Positions 1 to 4,370 of a stretch of 8,450 bases of DNA are shown here, one piece after another. The translations under genes and the position numbers were made by a program. The notes under the pieces are model-generated. The model made no database searches. It saw only the letters and a list, made by a program, of their open reading frames with translations, and was not told the origin of the DNA. The DNA lies in assembly GCA_029856375.1 (NCBI GenBank), contig JAHQWX010000059.1, forward strand, positions 1 through 8,450, read 5' to 3'. The DNA comes from Promethearchaeia archaeon (GTDB lineage Archaea; Asgardarchaeota; Lokiarchaeia; Sigyniarchaeales; SOKP01). The first letter of the stretch is position 1. Each line of letters opens with the position of its first letter.

Positions 1-1248
1 ATATTTAAAAACAGGGACGCCCTAAATCCTACATATATTCCGAATCACTTGCCTCATAGGGATAAACAAATAAAAAGGATTGCTGAAATAACAGCGTGTA
101 CTTTAAAAGACGGAGTTCCATTCAATTTTTTATGCTATGGGAAAACTGGAACTGGAAAAACTTCAGTAATAAGATTTGTAAGTAGAAAACTTGAAGAGAA
201 ATGTAACGAAATTGAACTACAGAAGCCATGGTGGATTTACAACAATTGCCAGCAAATAAATACTCCCTATCGTATCTTGGCAAATATATTTAATACGATT
301 TCACAAGACGAAAAGATACCACCTACGGGGCTTCCAAAGGATGTAATTTTTCAAAAACTCTTAAAAATTTTAGATGACGAAATAGGGAATTCCGTATGCT
401 TTATAGTGATGGATGAAATTGATATCTTGCTTAAAAAAAAGGGCGGAAATGAGATATTATATGATTTATCTAGGCTGAATGAAAAAACTAAATTAAAAAA
501 ATGCAGAGTTTGCATAATTGGTATTTCTAATGTATTAAAATTTAAGAGCTTCCTTGATCCACGAGTATTAAGTAGTTTTGGTGGTGAAGAATTAGTGTTT
601 CCTGCCTATAACGCAGAGGAGCTGACGGACATACTGCAAGAACGAGCAGCAATTGCGTTGTATGAAAATGTCCTTTCAGAAGATACGATCCCCTTATGTG
701 CAGCGTTGGCAGCAAAAGAACACGGGGATGCAAGAAAAGCGCTGCAACTATTACGAAAAGCTGGAGAATTAACCGAAAGAAGTCATAATAAGAAGATATC
801 ATCAAAATTTGTTTATAAAGCACAAAAGAGGTTAGAATTTGATAATATAGAAGAATATATAAAAGGCCTCCCAAAACAGATTCAAATAACCTTATGTTCC
901 ATATTTTTAGTTGCAAAATACCTACCTGACCATAATATTAAAACTGGAGACATTTTTGATGTTTATACAGAAATTTATCATAAGGTGCCTAATATTAAAA
1001 AACTAACTCAAAGGAGAGTGAGCGATCTAATCAATGAATTATCATTAGCAGGGATCATAAAAGCAGAGGTTATATCAATGGGATATTATGGTCGCTCGAA
1101 GATAGTAAAATTAGATATCTCTTTGGACCAAATTGCCTATATTTTGCATAAAGTTGAGTATATTGGAGAGTTATTAAATTATAAGCCAGTTATTGCACAA
1201 CAACAAAAAGTTAGGGTTAATAAGAACACTTTTAAAACTTTATTTTAA
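1..1248 (+). CDS. cdc6: Orc1/Cdc6 replication initiator (5' partial)
   Basis: AAA+ ATPase of the archaeal Orc1/Cdc6 family, which binds origin DNA and helps load the MCM helicase. The frame is open to the first base, and the codons before the TTG at 49 read IFKNRDALNPTYIPNHL, the conserved family N-terminus, so the true start lies outside the window. Numbering residues from base 1: Walker A GKTGTGKT at about 47-54, Walker B VMDEID at about 137-141, sensor 1 ending GISN at about 177, LDPRVLSSF (initiator-specific region with a candidate arginine finger) at about 185-193, and a sensor 2-like HGDARKAL further on. The C-terminal ~120 residues look like the usual winged helix, with an LTQRRVSDLINELSLAGII helix-turn segment. 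415 residues are visible, a normal length. The gene converges on the next one and the stops overlap by 4 nt. Archaeal cdc6 genes often sit beside an origin. No origin-type repeats are visible downstream, so an origin, if present, would be upstream. Confidence 0.96.
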   Translation: MFKNRDALNPTYIPNHLPHRDKQIKRIAEITACTLKDGVPFNFLCYGKTGTGKTSVIRFVSRKLEEKCNEIELQKPWWIYNNCQQINTPYRILANIFNTISQDEKIPPTGLPKDVIFQKLLKILDDEIGNSVCFIVMDEIDILLKKKGGNEILYDLSRLNEKTKLKKCRVCIIGISNVLKFKSFLDPRVLSSFGGEELVFPAYNAEELTDILQERAAIALYENVLSEDTIPLCAALAAKEHGDARKALQLLRKAGELTERSHNKKISSKFVYKAQKRLEFDNIEEYIKGLPKQIQITLCSIFLVAKYLPDHNIKTGDIFDVYTEIYHKVPNIKKLTQRRVSDLINELSLAGIIKAEVISMGYYGRSKIVKLDISLDQIAYILHKVEYIGELLNYKPVIAQQQKVRVNKNTFKTLF

Positions 1249-1922
1249 GTAAATTCCCAGAGATCTATATCATTTCTTACTTTTTTCAATAAATCTTCTA
1301 ATTCTGATTCGTAGTCGGCTCTTAGAATTAAGAATAATTTTACTAAGTGCTTACAAAATTTTTTAAGATTCCTTCTCCTTGTGGCAAAATCATGACAGTT
1401 GTGAGAAATTTTTTTCTTATTCACATTAATTTCAATTTTATAAGGAGATTCATTGGAGCCAATTACTTGAGCTGTAATTAATCCCCGGTTAAAATTAGTA
1501 TTTACTTCACTGAAGGCGTTTTTAGAAATCGTTACTGCTCTATTAAGAATATTTTGATCAGCAAATTCTTTTAAGAGCATATTAAACGAACTATGTTTTT
1601 CACTTTCTAATTCATTTTGGATTATTGCACGATTTTTTATTTCATTTAAAGCTTGATCGACTCTATCACCTTCAGCTATTTGCCATTTTTCTAACTCACT
1701 TCTGATTGAATTAGATGCACTCAAATACCCTTTTTTTTCAATTAAAAATCCTTTTTTAAGAGCTTCATTTACAATTTGGATGGTTTTATTCGGTTTAAAA
1801 AGAAATAATTCAAACGAGATGTAGTATAATAGATTTTCTTTAGTAATCGATGGAAGATCTAAACTCTTCCAAATATATATTACCAATTCTCTTATATTTT
1901 TTAGTTTTTTATTCTCTTTCAA
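1245..1922 (-). CDS. Protein with SWIM-like zinc motif and DUF2240-like N-terminus
   Basis: 225-aa protein, not confidently assigned. Residues about 25-75 (ISFELFLFKPNKTIQIVNEALKKGFL and following) resemble the archaeal DUF2240 winged-helix-like region, in which a helix pair is followed by a 'GFLIEKKGYL' turn. The C-terminal part has a putative zinc site H174-x-C176-x13-C190-x-H192 within HNCHDF...KKFCKHLVKLFL. This matches the SWIM pattern CxC...CxH except that the first Cys is His. SWIM domains bind nucleic acid or protein, and some accompany recombination proteins. The middle is charged and helical. The start used is TTG at 1922. The frame stays open upstream to 1962 with no ATG/GTG, and an ATA lies just before the TTG, so the start is uncertain. 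It is the last gene of the aIF1 run, 31 nt after its neighbour, and its stop overlaps that of cdc6. A role in nucleic-acid handling is inference. Confidence 0.75.
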   Translation of the reverse strand: MKENKKLKNIRELVIYIWKSLDLPSITKENLLYYISFELFLFKPNKTIQIVNEALKKGFLIEKKGYLSASNSIRSELEKWQIAEGDRVDQALNEIKNRAIIQNELESEKHSSFNMLLKEFADQNILNRAVTISKNAFSEVNTNFNRGLITAQVIGSNESPYKIEINVNKKKISHNCHDFATRRRNLKKFCKHLVKLFLILRADYESELEDLLKKVRNDIDLWEFT

Positions 1923-1953
1923 TATACTCGGTGAATGATTAGTATCACAAAAT

Positions 1954-2409
1954 TTAATTTAGTAGCGTTATGTTAAGGAAGTTATCGGGATAATTATTGA
2001 TTTGGTTAAGTTCAGAAAATAAATCTTTCAAGTCAAATCTTTTTTTTAATTTGAAATCAATTGGCCAAATACCAATAATAATATCTCCTATTGACTTAAC
2101 ATTCCCAATCAAAACACCTTTGCGAGATATGTCCGATTTAGTGGTATATAATAAAACATAGAAATAATTAAATTTGCGCTTTTGTGAATGTTTTCCCAAC
2201 TGAAGCACTTCCTCAATATTTTGAAAAAAAATGTAATGCTTTCTTTTGTCTGCTAACTCCTTTATTTGGATGATAAAATTAGGATCAACCCTCACAGGAT
2301 CCTTTAACGATAAGCCTTCAAAGGTTAAGTTTAAGAGACCGATTTCCGATTCGGAATTCCCTTTAAAGAGGACTTTATAAAAACTCTTGTTATCATTTAT
2401 TCTTTCCAT
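1954..2409 (-). CDS. Conserved-context hypothetical protein, 151 aa
   Basis: I do not recognise this protein. It has no transmembrane segment, signal peptide or cysteine pair. It appears mixed alpha/beta, with several hydrophobic strands (for example KHYIFFQNI, FYVLLYT, GVLIGNVKSIGDIIIGIWPI), and is basic in the middle (KHSQKRKF). Its ATG overlaps the aIF1 stop by one base (TAATG), an arrangement typical of translational coupling, so it is very probably co-expressed with aIF1. Codon use and base composition resemble the neighbours. The reality of the gene rests on its length, the coupled start and the fit in the run. The function is unknown; a link to translation or RNA is suggested only by position. 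Confidence 0.75.
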   Translation of the reverse strand: MERINDNKSFYKVLFKGNSESEIGLLNLTFEGLSLKDPVRVDPNFIIQIKELADKRKHYIFFQNIEEVLQLGKHSQKRKFNYFYVLLYTTKSDISRKGVLIGNVKSIGDIIIGIWPIDFKLKKRFDLKDLFSELNQINNYPDNFLNITLLN

Positions 2410-2729
2410 TATTTTCGGATTTCAATATTTTCTTCTGGAATACCATTTTCTATTAAAAACTTCTTAATTTTAAAGCGGTGATCACCTTGAAGTTCGATGG
2501 TGTTTTTTTTGACTGTTCCTCCAGAGGCACAAAATTTCTTTGCTTTCGTAGCGAAATCGTTTAGATTCATATCAATACTTCCCAAAAAAGAAACAACGGT
2601 CACTTCGCGACCCCATTTCCTTCTTTCGGTAGAAATAATAACGCGCTGTTCTTCTTGACCTAAGGATTCACAAATACATAAATCCCGTGGGAAAGAACAT
2701 TTTGGACAAATATCTTGCTCGTTAGGTAT
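2409..2729 (-). CDS. sui1: Translation initiation factor aIF1 (SUI1/eIF1 family), non-canonical start
   Basis: Archaeal homologue of eIF1, which binds the small ribosomal subunit near the P site and enforces correct start-codon choice. The SUI1 core is clear: CASGGTVKKNTIELQGDHRFKIKKFL, then GIPEENIEI at the C-terminus. The first in-frame ATG/GTG/TTG is a GTG at 2603, giving only 64 aa. The frame upstream, however, encodes the conserved archaeal N-terminal zinc knuckle CPKCSFPRDLCIC (C-x2-C-x7-C-x-C) followed by QRVIISTERRKWGRE, so translation must begin earlier. Between that knuckle and the in-frame stop at 2745-2747 there is no ATG, GTG or TTG. I place the start at ATA 2729, giving 106 aa beginning PNEQDICPKC after the initiator. 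ATT at 2711 or a base error turning ATG into ATA are alternatives. A weak AGGGT lies about 8 nt upstream of the ATA. First gene of the minus-strand run, coupled to the next by TAATG. Confidence 0.93.
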   Translation of the reverse strand: MPNEQDICPKCSFPRDLCICESLGQEEQRVIISTERRKWGREVTVVSFLGSIDMNLNDFATKAKKFCASGGTVKKNTIELQGDHRFKIKKFLIENGIPEENIEIRK

Positions 2730-2920
2730 TTTTCTAGACCCTACTTAGCTTTTTTTTGTAATACAATTAAATGATAATAAATATTAGAATTAATTCTTTT
2801 AAAAACCTTTAGATTAAAAATAAGATCTTGTGATGAATAAATATATTAAATTTAAAATAACAAATAAATAAACAAATTTTATTTATTTAGTATCAATAAA
2901 ATAAATACAAGTGATAACAA
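2730..2920. promoter_or_regulatory. Divergent promoter region between aIF1 and the small GTPase
   Basis: 191 bases with no credible gene, very A+T-rich. Candidate TATA boxes: ATAATAAATATT at 2774-2785 for the minus strand (about 45-55 nt before the aIF1 start), and the T/A-rich TTTTATTTATTT at 2877-2888 for the plus strand (about 33-44 nt before the GTPase ATG). A perfect 12-base palindrome AGAATTAATTCT lies at 2786-2797, next to the minus-strand TATA candidate, where an operator could sit. AAATAAATAAA (2862-2872) and TTTATTTATTT (2878-2888) form an 11-base inverted repeat, but the low complexity makes chance likely. Calls are by eye. Confidence 0.4.
2911..2915 (+). promoter_or_regulatory. 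Shine-Dalgarno site of the small GTPase gene
   Basis: GTGAT, a 5-base match to the complement of the archaeal 16S rRNA 3' end (GGAGGTGAT), with a 5-nt spacer to the ATG at 2921. It supports that start, which also matches the family N-terminus. Confidence 0.5.
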
Positions 2921-3448
2921 ATGTCAAGTTCGTGGATCTTTAAGGTAATAGTAGCTGGCGCGGGAGGTGTTGGAAAAACAGCAATGGTTACGAGATATTG
3001 CACTGGGACTTTTATCGAAGACCATAAAATGACAATTGGGGCTGCGTTTCATACAAAAGAAGAAATACTGGATACTGGCGAAACATGCAAAATGCAAATA
3101 TGGGATTTTGCCGGTGAGCAAAGGTTCAGAACTTTATTGCCAGACTATTGCAAAGGCGCGAGCGGTGCTTTTATTTGTTTCGATGTTACTGATTACGACA
3201 CTTTTAGACAGTTACCAGAGTGGTTAAAAATAATAAGGAAAACCGCTGGTTTTATTCCAATTATCTTATTAGGAATGAAATGGGACTTACCAAATCACGA
3301 GGTTGATTTAGAGACCGCTCAAAATTACGCGGAACAAGCAAAATGTAATCAATCTGTTTTCTGCTCATCGAAAGAAGATATTAATATAAATGAATGTTTT
3401 CAAGCTATGGCAAAATGGCTGATATACTACGCAAATTTAGATAAATAA
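2921..3448 (+). CDS. Ras/Rab-like small GTPase
   Basis: 175-aa single-domain GTPase of the kind that is abundant in Asgard archaea and related to eukaryotic Rab/Ras/Rag proteins. P-loop GAGGVGKT at 13-20 is the Ras sequence apart from the final Ser/Thr. The switch I Thr is probably T38. Switch II WDFAGEQRFRTL starts at W61, with D62 and G65 in place. Two usual key residues differ: the catalytic Gln (Ras Q61) is E66, with Gln in the next position, and the base-recognition NKxD is MKWD (M119-D122). G5 is SSK at 149-151 (usual SAK). Rab-like similarity continues in FRTLLPDYCKGASGAFICFDVTD. There is no C-terminal cysteine motif, no transmembrane segment and no N-terminal amphipathic extension, so it is probably cytosolic or recruited by a partner. 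The roadblock-like protein at 4371 is the obvious local candidate. Slow intrinsic hydrolysis and weakened guanine specificity are inferences from the substitutions. Confidence 0.93.
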   Translation: MSSSWIFKVIVAGAGGVGKTAMVTRYCTGTFIEDHKMTIGAAFHTKEEILDTGETCKMQIWDFAGEQRFRTLLPDYCKGASGAFICFDVTDYDTFRQLPEWLKIIRKTAGFIPIILLGMKWDLPNHEVDLETAQNYAEQAKCNQSVFCSSKEDININECFQAMAKWLIYYANLDK

Positions 3449-3482
3449 TTCTTAATTTTTTATAAATCTTAATTAAATCGAT

Positions 3483-3503
3483 TGGTTTTGAAATTTCAAA
3501 CCA
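3483..3503. repeat. Near-perfect 21-base palindrome
   Basis: TGGTTT (3483-3488), one unpaired T, the self-complementary GAAATTTC (3490-3497), then AAACCA (3498-3503). The arms match completely apart from the extra T. It lies 34 nt after the GTPase stop and about 80 nt before tRNA-Asn, and A/T runs follow it. It could be a transcript-end hairpin for the GTPase mRNA or a protein-binding site. Nothing decides between these. Confidence 0.45.
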
Positions 3504-3581
3504 TACGATAGAAAAAAATTTAATTGAAATTATATTTAATAAGTCAATAGAATTAGTCATAAATTTAATTCTAAATCCTAG

Positions 3582-3689
3582 GCCTCAGTAGCTCAGTTAG
3601 GTAGAGCACCCGGCTGTTAAAGGCATTAGCAAAATGCTAATACTGGCGATCCGGGCGGTTCGCATGTTCGATCCATGCCTGAGGCGCCA
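3582..3689 (+). tRNA. tRNA-Asn(GTT), intron-containing, CCA encoded
   Basis: Acceptor stem GCCTCAG (3582-3588) pairs perfectly with CTGAGGC (3679-3685). G73 at 3686 is followed by genomic CCA (3687-3689). D stem GCTC/GAGC (3591-3594/3604-3607). Anticodon stem CCCGG (3609-3613) with CCGGG (3651-3655). T arm GCATG-TTCGATC-CATGC (3662-3678). The loop starts CTGTTA, so the anticodon is GTT at 3616-3618, for Asn. The anticodon loop carries about 30 extra bases. Removing them restores CTGTTAA, the usual Asn loop. The variable region is 6 nt (3656-3661), slightly long. A TATA-like ATAAATTTA at about 3559-3567 sits at the right distance upstream, and T-rich sequence follows the gene. Confidence 0.95.
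3621..3650 (+). other. Intron in the tRNA-Asn anticodon loop
   Basis: About 30 nt, with an internal hairpin: ATTAGCA (3625-3631) pairs perfectly with TGCTAAT (3635-3641) around an AAA loop. Cutting after 3620 and after 3650 gives the loop CTGTTAA. The usual archaeal site is after position 37, which would shift the intron by one base (3620-3649) and leave T at position 38. A central helix can be drawn for 3615-3618 with 3645-3648, but it has three G-T pairs, so the bulge-helix-bulge is relaxed and the exact ends are uncertain by one base. Confidence 0.75.
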
Positions 3690-3732
3690 TTTTATTTTTT
3701 ATTTTCGATTTTAAAATATAAGTGCCGACAAA

Positions 3733-3766
3733 ATTAGTGATTTTTTTATCAAAAAAACACACTAAT
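3733..3766. terminator. Hairpin between converging tRNA-Asn and tRNA-Glu, candidate bidirectional terminator
   Basis: ATTAGTG (3733-3739) pairs with CACTAAT (3760-3766). Inside, a run of seven T (3741-3747) pairs with seven A (3751-3757) around the loop ATC, with a small internal mismatch between the two helices. It provides a T run on either strand, so it could end both converging tRNA transcripts. Archaeal termination needs mainly the T run; the hairpin's role is inference. Confidence 0.5.
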
Positions 3767-3796
3767 ACAATAATTCTTTATAAATAGGAATTATAA

Positions 3797-3890
3797 TGCT
3801 CTCGCCGGGATTCGAACCCGGGTCACCAGGGTGAAAGCCTAGCATGCTTAGTCCTAATATTTTTGTTTGACCGAGCTACACTACGAGAGC
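3797..3890 (-). tRNA. tRNA-Glu(TTC), intron-containing
   Basis: Read on the minus strand: acceptor GCTCTCG (3890-3884) pairs perfectly with CGAGAGC (3804-3798), then discriminator A at 3797, with no encoded CCA. T arm CCGGG-TTCGAAT-CCCGG. Anticodon arm CTAGG-CTTTCAC-CCTGG, giving anticodon TTC (plus-strand 3833-3835). D stem GTGT/GCAT is weak with two wobbles, as is typical of archaeal Glu. The D-loop is far too long (about 30 nt). Removing 19 nt leaves AGCTCGGTCAA, close to the usual archaeal Glu D-loop. A TATA-like element is visible upstream on the minus strand at about 3896-3907. Confidence 0.94.
3848..3866 (-). other. D-loop intron of tRNA-Glu
   Basis: 19-nt insertion between tRNA positions 21 and 22. 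On the minus strand GGTC pairs with GACT (one G-T) to give a 4-bp central helix, flanked by 3-nt bulges AAA and AAG. Cutting after the second base of each bulge, the rule for archaeal tRNA endonuclease, removes exactly these 19 nt and joins GGTCAA to GCATG, giving a normal D-loop. The inner and outer helices are weak, so this is a relaxed bulge-helix-bulge. The position is not the canonical 37/38 site. Confidence 0.8.
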
Positions 3891-4106
3891 TTTTTTTAAA
3901 AATATTCTTGATATAGGTAGATATTAACAATTGAATTAAAATTTTTTTGTAAGAATTTTTTCCTATTTGAAAGGATCTATTCTTAGATTGACTATAACTG
4001 ATTCAAACAAAAAAATTATTATTTAATTGAAAAAAATATTTCATAATTATTAAGAAAATACATTAACAAATCAAGAAAAGTCGCGGGGATCGCCAAGCCC
4101 GGTCAA

Positions 4107-4124
4107 AAAAGGAAAATTGGCTAG
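4107..4124 (+). other. D-loop intron of tRNA-Leu (intron 1)
   Basis: 18-nt insertion between positions 21 and 22. Central helix GGTC (4101-4104) with GGCT (4119-4122), two pairs being G-T. The bulges are AAA (4105-4107) and AGA (4123-4125). Cutting after the second bulge base joins GGTCAA to AGGCG, the standard Leu D-arm. Two outer pairs (4099-4100 with 4126-4127) can form if the D stem opens. The site and the GGTC-AA|A context are the same as in tRNA-Glu. Confidence 0.82.
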
Positions 4125-4170
4125 AGGCGGTGGACTTAGGATTCACTCTCATAGGAGTACGGGGGTTCAA

Positions 4171-4199
4171 AAAAAGAGCGTTTCGCTTTCTTTGAATAA
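4171..4199 (+). other. T-loop intron of tRNA-Leu (intron 2)
   Basis: 29-nt insertion between positions 58 and 59, with a full bulge-helix-bulge. Outer helix of the T-stem Gs (4161-4164) with 4201-4204. Central helix GTTC (4165-4168) with GAAT (4194-4197). Bulges AAA (4169-4171) and AAA (4198-4200). Inner helix AAAGA (4173-4177) with TCTTT and GCG (4178-4180) with CGC, two Ts bulged. Cutting after the second base of each bulge restores the T-loop TTCAAAT exactly. Confidence 0.9.
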
Positions 4200-4214
4200 A
4201 TCCCCCTCCCCGCA

Positions 4215-4370
4215 TTTTTATCATGGAATGGTTCTTGCGTACATAAATATAAATCTAAAAACATATTTCAATTAAGTATAACTATATATTTTATAACTTT
4301 TAATATAAGTTATGTAAAATAATCCGTATGAATAAATAAATTTAAGATATAATAGCTTACGGTTTTTTAG
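4215..4370 (+). promoter_or_regulatory. Upstream region and TATA box of the roadblock-like gene
   Basis: 156 A+T-rich bases without a gene. TTTAAGATATAA at 4341-4352 is the best TATA box. Its centre is about 25 nt before the ATG at 4371, and no Shine-Dalgarno is visible, so the mRNA is probably leaderless. An inverted repeat ATAACTT/AAGTTAT (4293-4299/4307-4313, loop of 7) lies further upstream and may be chance in this composition. Confidence 0.4.

Larger units (their letters stand above)
4083..4214 (+). tRNA. tRNA-Leu(TAG) with two non-canonical introns
   Basis: Acceptor GCGGGGA (4083-4089) pairs perfectly with TCCCCGC (4207-4213). A73 at 4214, no encoded CCA. D stem GCC (4092-4094) with GGC (4126-4128). 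Anticodon arm GTGGA-CTTAGGA-TTCAC (4130-4146) gives anticodon TAG at 4137-4139. The long variable arm (4147-4160, CTC-ATAG-GAG) marks the class II Leu type. T stem GGGGG (4161-4165) with CCCCC (4202-4206). Both the D-loop and the T-loop are interrupted. Removing 18 and 29 nt leaves 85 nt, the normal Leu length, with a standard D-loop and T-loop TTCAAAT. A T run (TTTTT) directly follows the gene at 4215-4219. Confidence 0.95.

Noticed and set aside
542..916. 124-residue minus-strand frame inside cdc6
   Set aside because: It lies antisense to the conserved AAA+ domain, has no homology signal, and mirrors the codon structure of cdc6.
2409..2603. 64-residue aIF1 starting at GTG 2603
   Set aside because: This start would discard the conserved zinc knuckle and part of the first SUI1 strand that are encoded in frame just upstream.
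2830..2836. GTGATGA, a match to the C box of C/D guide RNAs (also at 7590-7596)
   Set aside because: No CTGA D box or terminal stem at a suitable distance in either case; a single 7-base match is expected by chance.
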